A DNA stretch of 64,000 nt from Bin87 sp965222895 (lineage in GTDB: Bacteria; Chloroflexota; Dehalococcoidia; Lucifugimonadales; UBA3495), in contig CBDCVB010000002.1 of assembly GCA_965222895.1 (NCBI GenBank), forward strand, positions 248,001 through 312,000. Reading direction: 5' to 3'. A model generated the notes under the pieces. The model was not told the DNA's origin and ran no database searches. It was given only the letters and a program-made list of their open reading frames with translations. This document shows, in pieces, positions 16,725 through 25,124 of this stretch (the stretch's first letter is position 1; every line of letters starts with the position of its first letter). A program made the position numbers and the translations under genes.

Positions 16725-16832
16725 GCCGGTGCGTGAAAGTTGGCCGTGAAAGTCGGTATGGTATGATGACGTTGCCATATTACGTTACGAACTTGGAAGG
16801 TGCATTTTTTGCCGCCAGGATTAGAGGAAGCC

Positions 16833-17255
16833 ATGCCCCGACTCACTCAACAGGAGATTGACGCCTACTTGGCTGGCCCGCACGTAGCGCACTTCGCCTC
16901 CATCCGGCAGGATGGCACTCCCCACATATCGCCGGTGTGGTATCAGTGGGAAGACGGGAAGATAACGGTGGTGTCGGGCGACTCAGCGGTGAAGACCCGC
17001 AACGTCCGCAACAACCCCCGCGTGTCGTTATCGGTGGCTACCGACGAGTGGCCCTACCAGTACGTGATTCTGGAAGGCCAGGCCACCATCGAGAACAGCA
17101 ATCTCCGAGAAACCGTCCGCAGCATTTTCTCCCGCTACGAAGGGAGCGAACGGGGCGAGCAGGACGCCAACGAACTGACCGACGGTGATCAGCGCCTGGT
17201 TGCCATAGTAATCGACGTAAAGCGCATCATGTCGTGGAAAGGCGTTGACGAGTAG
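16833..17255 (+). CDS. PPOX-class (pyridoxamine-oxidase/F420-like split-barrel) protein
   Basis: 140 residues from the ATG at 16833, chosen because 'agaggaagcc' stands directly before it; an upstream in-frame start at 16800 lacks this. The fold signature is 'HVAHFASIRQDGTPHISPVWYQW', 'KTRNVRNNPRVSLSVA' and 'YVILEGQATIEN', typical of small flavin/F420-binding split-barrel proteins. The C-terminus 'VIDVKRIMSWKG' is characteristic of F420-type PPOX families. Likely reduces or monitors a small substrate with F420 or FMN. It overlaps the following FAD oxidase by 11 bases, so they are probably cotranslated. Confidence 0.88.
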   Translation: MPRLTQQEIDAYLAGPHVAHFASIRQDGTPHISPVWYQWEDGKITVVSGDSAVKTRNVRNNPRVSLSVATDEWPYQYVILEGQATIENSNLRETVRSIFSRYEGSERGEQDANELTDGDQRLVAIVIDVKRIMSWKGVDE

Positions 17256-18432
17256 CTACCTGCCTGGCGTTGCCGATGCGGTGATTATCGGCGGCGGCGT
17301 CATTGGCTGTGCCATTCAATACCACCTGACCCAGCTCGGAGTCGCCAATACCGTGCTGCTGGAGCGGGACGTGCTGGCGTCGGGGAGCACGGGGCGGTCG
17401 CAGTCCATCTGCCGTATGCACTACTCCAACCCAATCACGGCGAACCTGGCGTGGCAAAGCGTGCAGGTGTTTGCCGACTTTGAAGAGCAGGTTGGCGGGC
17501 AGTCGGGTTTCGTACGCACCGGATACCTGGTCGTGGTGAATCAGGACGACAGCAGCGGGCTGGCGCGCAATGTCGCCATGCTGCAGGAGTTGGGCATCCC
17601 AACATCCTTGGTATCTCACGATGATGTAGCCAGGCTGGCCCCGTCCATACGGCTGTACGATGACGAACGCGCGGCGTGGGAGCCGATGTCGGGCTACGCC
17701 AACCCCGATCTGGTTACCACGTCATACGCGGCCCGTGCCCAGGAAGCCGGGGCACAAGTCGCGCTGCGAAATCCGGCCGCCGGGGTCGAGATTGCCGGCG
17801 ACCGGGTGCAAGCCGTTACCACGGTAAACGGCGACCGCATCGCAACCGGCACGGTAATAGTGGCATCCGGGCCGTGGTCAAAACAGCTGCTGGCCACCGT
17901 CGGCGTCGATGTTCCCCTGCTGCCGGTGCGACATCAGGTGGCCACGCTGGCCCGCCCGATGGAAAGAGTGCCCGAACATCCCACGGTGGGAGACATCAGC
18001 CAATCCCTGTCATTCCGGCCCGATGGCGCCGCCTTCACCATGATGGGGTTCGGCGACGACGAGGAAGTGGACGACCCGGAAGTTTATCCGCAAGGCATCG
18101 ACCTAAAGGATTTCGCATCGGCGCTGGCACGGCTGGGCCGCCGTATCCCCGGAATGGCTGATTCGTACTACCGGGGCGGCTGGTCGGGGTTGTTCACCAC
18201 CACACCGGACTGGCATCCCGCGCTGGACGCGGTGCCCGGAATTGCCGGACTGTATTGCGCCATCGGGTTCAGCGGGCACGGTTTCAAGCTATCCCCCGCC
18301 ATTGGCAAGGCGATGGCCGAGCTGGTCGTGGAGGGACAGGGGCGGGACGTCGATTTGACGCCGCTGCGACTAACCCGGTTCGCCGAAAACGACCTGCTGG
18401 AATCCAGCTACCAGTACCGGGTGCTGGCGTAG
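17245..18432 (+). CDS. FAD-dependent amine oxidoreductase (DadA/sarcosine-oxidase-like)
   Basis: 395 residues from TTG, which overlaps the PPOX gene; no nearer ATG exists. The FAD-binding Rossmann motif is 'ADAVIIGGGVIGCAIQYHL', followed by 'ERDVLASGSTGRSQSICR' as in the D-amino-acid dehydrogenase/sarcosine oxidase beta group, and the C-terminal 'YCAIGFSGHGFKLSPAIGKA' closes the FAD site. It oxidises an amino acid or N-methyl amine. Given glycine cleavage genes on both sides, sarcosine, dimethylglycine or another glycine precursor is an attractive but unproven substrate. Confidence 0.9.
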   Translation: MTSSYLPGVADAVIIGGGVIGCAIQYHLTQLGVANTVLLERDVLASGSTGRSQSICRMHYSNPITANLAWQSVQVFADFEEQVGGQSGFVRTGYLVVVNQDDSSGLARNVAMLQELGIPTSLVSHDDVARLAPSIRLYDDERAAWEPMSGYANPDLVTTSYAARAQEAGAQVALRNPAAGVEIAGDRVQAVTTVNGDRIATGTVIVASGPWSKQLLATVGVDVPLLPVRHQVATLARPMERVPEHPTVGDISQSLSFRPDGAAFTMMGFGDDEEVDDPEVYPQGIDLKDFASALARLGRRIPGMADSYYRGGWSGLFTTTPDWHPALDAVPGIAGLYCAIGFSGHGFKLSPAIGKAMAELVVEGQGRDVDLTPLRLTRFAENDLLESSYQYRVLA

Positions 18433-18527
18433 TCGGGGACCAGCAGCGCGAGCATAATTTCACAGTCAAGGCCGCTGTGGTAGCATACGGCGAGCCTGCC
18501 ATAAGCGTCTCGCACACTGAGGTCTGT

Positions 18528-18965
18528 ATGCCGCCCCGCAATCGCCGAGTCAACCGGCCAAATCGCAGAATAGCTCCACAAGGGACTATCAGCGACGAAA
18601 CCCGGGCCAATCTGGACAAAGCGCGTTATGTGGGCAGTCCGCAGCACAAGAGCCGGCCGGCTGACTATGGTTTCAACCCACCTGTAAGCCCTCGGTGGGA
18701 CAAATCGCTATGTGATGATATGCACACTGTAACGCAAAAAGAAGCGGTCAAATTATTTCGCGCCGGAGTACGTCTGGAAATGGTAAGCCAACCGCTCCCT
18801 AGTGGGTTGCCAAAATTTGTATGGGCGGTTGATGACGGCGGCGAAGCATACGAGGCGATGCTGGGCGGCGATAGCCATAGCTATCATGGGTACCGCCTGA
18901 ACCAGGACGCAGCGAACCGGGATGCTGTCATCACTGAGTGGAATAGAAGGAACCAACAACCATGA
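18528..18965 (+). CDS. uncharacterised basic protein, first gene of a coupled pair
   Basis: 145 residues from the ATG at 18528, where coding-like sequence begins; the in-frame extension upstream is antisense-like read-through of the oxidase end. The N-terminus is Arg/Asn/Pro-rich ('MPPRNRRVNRPNRRI'), then 'QHKSRPADYGFNPPVSPRWD' with a conserved-looking Cys ('KSLCDD'), and a C-terminal half with 'VWAVDDGGEAYEAMLGG'. I cannot name a family. Stop and next start overlap as ATGA, so it is translated together with the 444-residue protein. Could be a small regulator or inhibitor of that protein. Confidence 0.6.
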   Translation: MPPRNRRVNRPNRRIAPQGTISDETRANLDKARYVGSPQHKSRPADYGFNPPVSPRWDKSLCDDMHTVTQKEAVKLFRAGVRLEMVSQPLPSGLPKFVWAVDDGGEAYEAMLGGDSHSYHGYRLNQDAANRDAVITEWNRRNQQP

Positions 18966-20296
18966 CCGGCCTGGCTCTACGGATCGACCTTTCGCCGGCC
19001 CAGCTTGGCGAGGGTACGGATTATGAGCAAGCCGCTTTCGGCTTGCTCATAATCAGCGCCGCCGGCCAAACGCTGACGGCGGGTATCAGGACCGATGCTG
19101 ACGGACGACGGAACTATGCCAAAGGGCCCCATGCTTCCGGCTACCATCTGGCAGAGTGGCTGGTGTGGAACTGGTGGCGGCTACGGTGGGAGCCAAGTTC
19201 GCGATTGCTGGGAGAATCTGCTCTGGAGTGGAGTTTGGCGCATCGGGTAACCGCCGTGGGTGAAGGCTACGTATGGCCTAACATCACGATTGCGTCGGAC
19301 GGGTTTCAATGCGAGTTGACTTCGGAGCGTTCGCGTGAACCGAATACACCGCTTTTCTACTACATAGGGACGCGGCCAGTTACCATACAGGCAACAGAGT
19401 TTGAGGATGCAGTTGACCGGTTTGTAAATTTGGTTTTGCGACAGGTAGAAAATGCCGGCCTTGCCAACACTGACCTGCAAAAACTGTGGGACGACCTGAA
19501 CACTGAACGCTCTGACCCGGAGTTTGCCCGCTTCCGGCGTTTTGAGGCGTTGCTAGGATTTGACCCGGATGAAACGGACGCCGAGTATATTGAGAAGCGG
19601 CTCAACGACGCAACGTTGCTGGGTAAAAACGCTTTGGACGAACTGGCGATCGGGGCTGCCCACGGCATAGTGTCCGCCGAGCAAATCAGCGATTCCACAA
19701 CCAAGTTAGCGTTCGATATGTACATAAACGACGCCCTGCGGCTGGACCACCCGATAGCGACGGAGTGGGGAACGGCGCCGGCTTGGCAGATTGGCGTAAC
19801 CACCGCTAATGCGGTGCGTCTACAGGCCGGGTTAGACGGCGAACCTATCGGAAACGATCGGCTTGCCGATTTGGCCGGAATATCGCATAGCGTCATTGGG
19901 TCTGACCGATGCACGGAAACTCTGTCATGGGTATTTCAGCAGCCGGGTAGTCCCGCCAGGGTAGCCCTTAGGCCGCTGCGTCATACCGGACGTCGCTTTG
20001 ATGTGGGGCGGTTGATTGGCGATCGTCTGTTCAGCGAAAGCAAATTTACCGATGCCGAACCACTGCTACCAGCAACCGGGTCCTACAGCTATCGGCAAAA
20101 AGCCCAACGAGCGTTTGCGGCGGAGTTGCTGAGTCCCTGGAATGCAGTAAAGGCCATGCTGAACAACGACTATTCCCCCGAGAACCGGGAACAAGTTGCC
20201 GACCATTTCATCGTTTCACCCATGACCATCGGAACGCAAATGGTTAACCACGGGGTCGCCAGTCAGTACCGTTTTGAGGAAAGGCAGTTCAACTAG
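18962..20296 (+). CDS. uncharacterised protein with degenerate ImmA/IrrE-like C-terminal domain
   Basis: 444 residues. The first ~250 residues are an unrecognised domain beginning 'ALRIDLSPAQLGEGTDYEQA'. The C-terminal ~130 residues follow the ImmA/IrrE peptidase pattern: an 'RRFDVGRLIGDRLF' helix where active enzymes have RF..AHELGH, then 'KAQRAFAAELLSPWNAVKAM' matching the usual ANxFAAxLLMP helix, then 'VADHFIVSPMTIGTQMVNHG'. The HExxH zinc residues are absent, so it would be a pseudo-peptidase. Coupled by ATGA overlap to the preceding gene. ImmA-type proteins relieve phage repressors or act in stress response; the present role is unknown. Confidence 0.6.
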   Translation: MTGLALRIDLSPAQLGEGTDYEQAAFGLLIISAAGQTLTAGIRTDADGRRNYAKGPHASGYHLAEWLVWNWWRLRWEPSSRLLGESALEWSLAHRVTAVGEGYVWPNITIASDGFQCELTSERSREPNTPLFYYIGTRPVTIQATEFEDAVDRFVNLVLRQVENAGLANTDLQKLWDDLNTERSDPEFARFRRFEALLGFDPDETDAEYIEKRLNDATLLGKNALDELAIGAAHGIVSAEQISDSTTKLAFDMYINDALRLDHPIATEWGTAPAWQIGVTTANAVRLQAGLDGEPIGNDRLADLAGISHSVIGSDRCTETLSWVFQQPGSPARVALRPLRHTGRRFDVGRLIGDRLFSESKFTDAEPLLPATGSYSYRQKAQRAFAAELLSPWNAVKAMLNNDYSPENREQVADHFIVSPMTIGTQMVNHGVASQYRFEERQFN

Positions 20297-20390
20297 GGGA
20301 TGTATTAGATTGATGTCAATATGCCAGTATATTTTATTGGCTTGCTCACTCTTACACTCGTGTTTGTACAGTCATAAGGAGTAATTTGGA

Positions 20391-21716
20391 GTGAGCACCA
20401 ATTTTCAATCTCACTACATACCCAACACCCTTGCCGAGCAGGCTGAGCTGCTGGCCGCCATCGGCCTGCGCAGCGTGGACGATCTGTTTCAGGACATCCC
20501 CGACGGTTACCGCAATCCCACGCTGGACCTGCCGCCGCCCATGTCCGAACTGGAAATCCAGCGCGAACTGGGGGAACTGGCCGCCCGCAACCGGCCACTG
20601 GCGAGCGGCCCATCGTTCCTGGGGGCCGGTTCTTACCACCATTTCATACCGTCCATCGTTAAAGCGCTGATTACCCGGGGCGAATTCCTAACCGCGTATA
20701 CGCCCTACCAGCCCGAAGTGTCGCAGGGAACCCTGCAAGTAATCTTTGAGTTCCAGACCATGATCAGCGGGTTGTACGGCATGGAGGTTGCAAACGCCGG
20801 AATGTACGACGGCGCAACCAGCCTGGCCGAGGCGGTGCTGATGGCTTGCCGCGTTACCCGTCGGGAACACGTAATCGTCAGCGATTCGGTAGCGCCAGCG
20901 TACCGTCAGGTCATTGCCACCTACTGCCAGGCGCAGGGCATCACCATTGATATGGCGCCGGCAGCGGACGCCGGCGGCGCGGTTACGGAAGCCACCGCAG
21001 GAATCGTCGCCCAGTATCCCAACTTCTACGGCGGGCTGGACGACCTGGCCGGTTTGGCGGAAGCCGCCCACGCCGACGGCGCGCTGCTGGTGGTTTCAGC
21101 AGACCCGCTGGCCATGGGTATGCTACGTCCCCCCGGCGATTTCGGCGCCGACATCGTTACCGGAGAGGGGCAACCGCTGGGCATCCCGCCATCTTACGGC
21201 GGGCCCTACCTGGGGCTGTTCAGCTGCCAGCAGCAATACATCCGTCAGATGCCCAGCCGCCTGGTGGGGCGCACCACCGACACCCAGGGGCGCACGGGCT
21301 ACGTGCTGACGCTGCAAACCCGCGAGCAGCACATCCGGCGCGAACGGGCCACCTCCAACATCTGCACCAACGAGGCGCTGTACGCTCTCGCAGCGTCGAT
21401 TTACATGGCGGCCATGGGACGGCAGGGCCTGCGGCAGGTGGCGGAACTGTGCTACCACAAAGCCCACTACGCCGCCCAAGGCATCGGCGATTTGCCGCAG
21501 TACTCGGTGATTCAGAACGGCGAGTTTTTCCAGGAATTCGTAGTGTCCTGCCCCGCGCCGCCGGCTGAAATCAACCGGCAATTGATGACCCAAAACATTC
21601 TCGGCGGACTTGACGTGAGCGACCGCTTCACCAATGGAATGCTGCTGTGCGTAACCGAAATGAACACTCGCGGCGAGATTGACGCCTTGGTGGACGCTCT
21701 GTCCGACATCGGATAA
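20391..21716 (+). CDS. gcvPA: glycine dehydrogenase (decarboxylating) subunit 1
   Basis: 441 residues from GTG with a strong ribosome site (aaggagtaatttgga). Typical N-half P protein: 'FLGAGSYHHFIPSIVKALI', 'FLTAYTPYQPEVSQGTLQ', 'YEFQTMISGLYGMEVANAGMYDG'-like region and 'GEGQPLGIPPSYGGPYLG'. With subunit 2 it forms the PLP enzyme that decarboxylates glycine and loads the aminomethyl group on lipoyl-GcvH. The split P protein is the usual form in Chloroflexota, Firmicutes and archaea. Followed 91 bp later by gcvPB. Confidence 0.96.
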   Translation: MSTNFQSHYIPNTLAEQAELLAAIGLRSVDDLFQDIPDGYRNPTLDLPPPMSELEIQRELGELAARNRPLASGPSFLGAGSYHHFIPSIVKALITRGEFLTAYTPYQPEVSQGTLQVIFEFQTMISGLYGMEVANAGMYDGATSLAEAVLMACRVTRREHVIVSDSVAPAYRQVIATYCQAQGITIDMAPAADAGGAVTEATAGIVAQYPNFYGGLDDLAGLAEAAHADGALLVVSADPLAMGMLRPPGDFGADIVTGEGQPLGIPPSYGGPYLGLFSCQQQYIRQMPSRLVGRTTDTQGRTGYVLTLQTREQHIRRERATSNICTNEALYALAASIYMAAMGRQGLRQVAELCYHKAHYAAQGIGDLPQYSVIQNGEFFQEFVVSCPAPPAEINRQLMTQNILGGLDVSDRFTNGMLLCVTEMNTRGEIDALVDALSDIG

Positions 21717-21807
21717 CCGCTCTAATTCGTTGTCCCTCTGCTCTGATTTTTCGATAATCTTGGCCAAACAATCTGGCCGCGAAACCTGACCGGAGTTCCT
21801 TCTGACC

Positions 21808-23277
21808 ATGTTGCAAAAAGGCGGAAACCGCGAAACAACCAAATTGCTGATGGATCGCAGCGTACCGGGCCGGGTAGGCGTCGTTACACCTGCTCTGGAC
21901 GTACCCGCGGCGCCACTCCCCAGCGCGACCTACCTGCGCGATGATTTGCCGTTGCCCGAGGTTTCAGAGCCGGAGGTCGTGCAGTATTTCACGGCATTAA
22001 GCCAGCTGAACTTCAGCATCGACACCCACTTCTACCCGTTGGGGTCGTGCACGATGAAATACAACCCCAAGATAAACGACGAGGTGGCGTTCCTGCCAGG
22101 TTTCGCCGGCATCCACCCGCAACAGCCGGCGGCACAGTCTCAGGGCGCCCTGGAATTACTTTACCGATTGCAAGACTTTCTGACCGAAATCACGGGGATG
22201 CAAGCAACCAGTCTGGCGACGCTGGCCGGCGCCCACGGCGAACTGGGCGGCGTACTCATGATGCGGGCCTACCATCTGGCTCACGGAGACTCTGGGCGCA
22301 CGAAGATGGCAATACCGGACAGCGCCCACGGAACCAACCCGGCGTCAGCGGCCATGGCCGGCTTTGACGTGGTTACGCTGCCGTCCGACGCTAACGGCAA
22401 TACCGACCCGGATGCGTTGCGCCAGTTGGCCGGAGCTGATCTGGCCGGCGTGATGATAACGCTACCCAGCACGTTGGGCTTGTTCGACACCAACATCTTG
22501 GAAGTGTGCCGCGTGGTACACGAATGCGGCGGGCTGGTGTACGGCGACGGCGCGAACATGAACGCCCTGCTCGGTCGAACCAAGCTGGGGGCGCTGGGTT
22601 TCGATGTCTGCCATCTGAACCTGCACAAGACGTTCAGCACACCCCACGGCGGCGGCGGGCCGGGCGCCGGCCCGGTGTGCTGCGGCGCGAACCTGGCCGA
22701 ATATCTGGCCGCGCCAATGGTCGAGCGAACCGAGTCAGGCGAGTACGCGCTGGTTGAGCCGGCCAACAGCATCGGTAAAATCAGCGGGTTTCACGGCAAC
22801 TTTGGTGTGCTGGTGCGGGCCTACACTTACATTCGCACGCTGGGCGCGGCGGGGTTAATTTCAATCAGCGCAAACGCGGTGCTCAACGCCAACTACCTAA
22901 TGCACGCGCTGAAAGACACCTACGCGCTGCCCTACGACCGCACCTGTATGCACGAGGTAGTGTTCTCCGCAGACCGTCAGCGGGAGCGGGGCGTGAGCGG
23001 CCTGGAAGTCGCCAAACGCCTGCTGGATTACGGGTTCCACGCACCCACCATGTATTTCCCGCTCATTGTACATGAGGCGTTGATGATTGAGCCGACCGAG
23101 TCGGAAACCAGGGACACACTGGATGCGTTCATAGACGCGCTGCGCGCCATCGACGGCGAAGCCACCTCCGACCCGTCGCTGGTGCAACACGCGCCGCACA
23201 CCACTCCGGTATCCCGGCTGGACGAAGCGACGGCGGCCCGCCGGCCGGTGCTCAGGTGGGAAGCGGCGGCGGATTAG
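21808..23277 (+). CDS. gcvPB: glycine dehydrogenase (decarboxylating) subunit 2
   Basis: 489 residues carrying the PLP site: lysine K274 in 'HLNLHKTFSTPHGGGGPG'. Other family blocks are 'THFYPLGSCTMKYNPKIND', 'HGTNPASAAMAGFDVV' and 'HEVVFSADRQRERGV'. Works with GcvPA. The stop codon overlaps by a few bases the stop of the converging TOPRIM-like gene, so there is no space for a terminator between them. Complete and undisturbed. Confidence 0.97.
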   Translation: MLQKGGNRETTKLLMDRSVPGRVGVVTPALDVPAAPLPSATYLRDDLPLPEVSEPEVVQYFTALSQLNFSIDTHFYPLGSCTMKYNPKINDEVAFLPGFAGIHPQQPAAQSQGALELLYRLQDFLTEITGMQATSLATLAGAHGELGGVLMMRAYHLAHGDSGRTKMAIPDSAHGTNPASAAMAGFDVVTLPSDANGNTDPDALRQLAGADLAGVMITLPSTLGLFDTNILEVCRVVHECGGLVYGDGANMNALLGRTKLGALGFDVCHLNLHKTFSTPHGGGGPGAGPVCCGANLAEYLAAPMVERTESGEYALVEPANSIGKISGFHGNFGVLVRAYTYIRTLGAAGLISISANAVLNANYLMHALKDTYALPYDRTCMHEVVFSADRQRERGVSGLEVAKRLLDYGFHAPTMYFPLIVHEALMIEPTESETRDTLDAFIDALRAIDGEATSDPSLVQHAPHTTPVSRLDEATAARRPVLRWEAAAD

Positions 23278-23885
23278 GGGCTACGGTTGCGGGACAATTC
23301 GGCAATACGAACAATGGCCCGGTTCAGACTGGGAGCAATGACACGCGCAGCCTCTGGGTTCCAAACATCGGAAGCAAACGAGCTAATACGCTCGTTGTAG
23401 CCGGGGCCCGTGCCTCTGGTACTTCCGGAACGGGGGACGATAGCTTCGCGCAATTTTCGGTTTGGACTTCTCCTAGCCAGTCCTACCAAGCACTCCTTGG
23501 GTTGAGTAACACTCTCAGGCTTGCGTGGTATTAAGCTTTCAGAAATAGCTAACCATTGCGACACGTGTTGTCGATCGGCAATCAGCCATGCCTCGATTTC
23601 CGTCACAGCAATTCGGAACACCAAATTGGGTGACAATTGCAATCCTTGGCACCATTCCGCAATTAAATTAATCGGACATAATTGAGGGTTATCTAAATCG
23701 GTGACAACAAGCATAGATCCCCTATATTGGGCGATTTTGTTAAAGGTCGGCATCTGTTTCTTAAGCTGTCCAAAACCGCTCAACCCCATTGTCTGGGCCC
23801 ATTGAAGTCCAGGCGCGTATTCACGAACCAAGCGCAACGCTACTGATTCAGACACTACGTCTTCGACACCCAGAGTAACCATCAC
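23274..23885 (-). CDS. TOPRIM-like/DUF4276-like partner of ATPase
   Basis: 203 residues; GTG at 23885 or ATG at 23882 may be the start. An acidic N-terminus ('VEDVVSESVALRLVREYAP') is followed by the strand 'MLVVTDLDNPQLCPINLIAEW' and by 'FRIAVTEIEAWLIADRQHVS'. The Glu ... DxD arrangement is what a TOPRIM-type nuclease would show. The C-terminal half has 'GPGYNERISSFASDVWNPE'. It directly follows a RecF/OLD-like ATPase with only 1-4 bp between them, as in ATPase-nuclease defence pairs. Family assignment is from remembered patterns, not a search. Confidence 0.65.
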   Translation of the reverse strand: MMVTLGVEDVVSESVALRLVREYAPGLQWAQTMGLSGFGQLKKQMPTFNKIAQYRGSMLVVTDLDNPQLCPINLIAEWCQGLQLSPNLVFRIAVTEIEAWLIADRQHVSQWLAISESLIPRKPESVTQPKECLVGLARRSPNRKLREAIVPRSGSTRGTGPGYNERISSFASDVWNPEAARVIAPSLNRAIVRIAELSRNRSP

Positions 23886-23886
23886 G

Positions 23887-25074
23887 TCATCCAGTTAGCC
23901 CCAACCCCATCGGAAGCTGATAACCTCGGTTGCGAAACGGAGCGATTTCACCGGGCATGACCCCGGCTCGTAAGACGTCCCGCATACTTTGGTCTTCAGC
24001 CATTGTTTTCACTGTCGATCCATCTTCACCGGGTGTGATGTAGAATACTTCCCACCCGTCAATCCCTTGATCGCATAGCAGGTCGGAACTATGGGTTGTC
24101 AGGATTACCTGGCGCCGTTCATTGTGGCGTTCCCCATCTCGTCGGCGACGGGTGGGACGGCTTAAAATATAAATCAACCCGGCCAGTCGCAAAATGATGT
24201 CACGATTAAGGGAAATTTCCGGTTCTTCCAAGAGCAGCAACCCACCGCGTTCCAGCAGAGACCAAAACAACCCGATCAGACGCAACGTACCATCAGAAAA
24301 CTGGTCTTCCCTTTGCCAGACATCGTTGGCCCTCCAGTTGTGAAAACGTGCTTTCAAGTGAGGCTGACCATTGATATCGCGCTCAAATGCGATCTCTTCT
24401 AGCTGTGGGACTATATGCGACAGGGCAACCGCGATCTTATTCAAACGGCTTTTCCTGGTATTGCTATTAGTGTTGGCTATCCTTTCCAGAAATCCTTGGC
24501 CGAAAGGATCATTCTCCAACCGGTTTCCGCCAATCTCCGCGCCGTGGCGTACCATCTGAGGAACCAAATGCAGGTAAGTAATTTCGTTGAAGAACTCGGC
24601 GATTTCGCGGAATGGCTGGTTAACATTGATTTGTTCTAGAGCGGTGGCGGTTAGGCGTTCGACATCATTCTTATCGTCGGCGTCTGGGCGACTAAGCAAG
24701 AGTGTCCCATTGCGCTCTACGGTTTCCTCCTGAACAAGTATCCGATGATTGCCGGACCGTTCAACGCCGAAGGCCAACCGATATATCCATTCTATCGGCG
24801 TTTCATCATCGTTAGTCAGATGTACTTCAATACATACCCCAGAACCAGAATGAGCCGCCAAACTTCTCAGCTGTCGCACGCCGCCTCTTCGGCGTACGGC
24901 AACCTGTAGGCCACCACCTTCACGCTTGGCTACATCGCGCAAGAAGCGTATAGCGTCGAGCAAGTTGGATTTGCCCGACGCATTAGGTCCGATGATGAAC
25001 GCACGGTCGCTCAGAGGAATGTCAACATCAGTGAAGTTGCGCCAGTTTTCAAGTTTCAAGCGGGTGATAATCAT
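23887..25074 (-). CDS. AAA/RecF-OLD-like ATPase
   Basis: 395 residues. SMC/RecF-type beginning 'MIITRLKLENWRNFTDVDIP', Walker A 'IGPNASGKSNLL' (K35, S36), an ABC-like signature 'QFSDGTLRLIGLFWSLLE', Walker B 'LLLLEEPEISLN' and the switch histidine in 'VILTTHSSDLLCDQG'. No fused TOPRIM domain is present, but the adjacent downstream gene supplies a TOPRIM-like protein. Such two-gene modules (compare PARIS AriA/AriB or OLD class 2/Gabija logic) often abort phage infection. It is a single-copy insertion between gcvPB and a metabolic gene. Confidence 0.85.
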   Translation of the reverse strand: MIITRLKLENWRNFTDVDIPLSDRAFIIGPNASGKSNLLDAIRFLRDVAKREGGGLQVAVRRRGGVRQLRSLAAHSGSGVCIEVHLTNDDETPIEWIYRLAFGVERSGNHRILVQEETVERNGTLLLSRPDADDKNDVERLTATALEQINVNQPFREIAEFFNEITYLHLVPQMVRHGAEIGGNRLENDPFGQGFLERIANTNSNTRKSRLNKIAVALSHIVPQLEEIAFERDINGQPHLKARFHNWRANDVWQREDQFSDGTLRLIGLFWSLLERGGLLLLEEPEISLNRDIILRLAGLIYILSRPTRRRRDGERHNERRQVILTTHSSDLLCDQGIDGWEVFYITPGEDGSTVKTMAEDQSMRDVLRAGVMPGEIAPFRNRGYQLPMGLGLTG

Positions 25075-25124
25075 AAGGCAATGCCAAGTGTACGCTGGTC
25101 GCCCACATTATACCCGTTTACCCC

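Noticed and set aside
18255..18527. N-terminal extension of the 145-residue gene
   Set aside because: The extension overlaps the end of the FAD oxidase gene in another frame and is Arg/Gly/Pro-rich with no family character; the ATG at 18528 is the sensible start.
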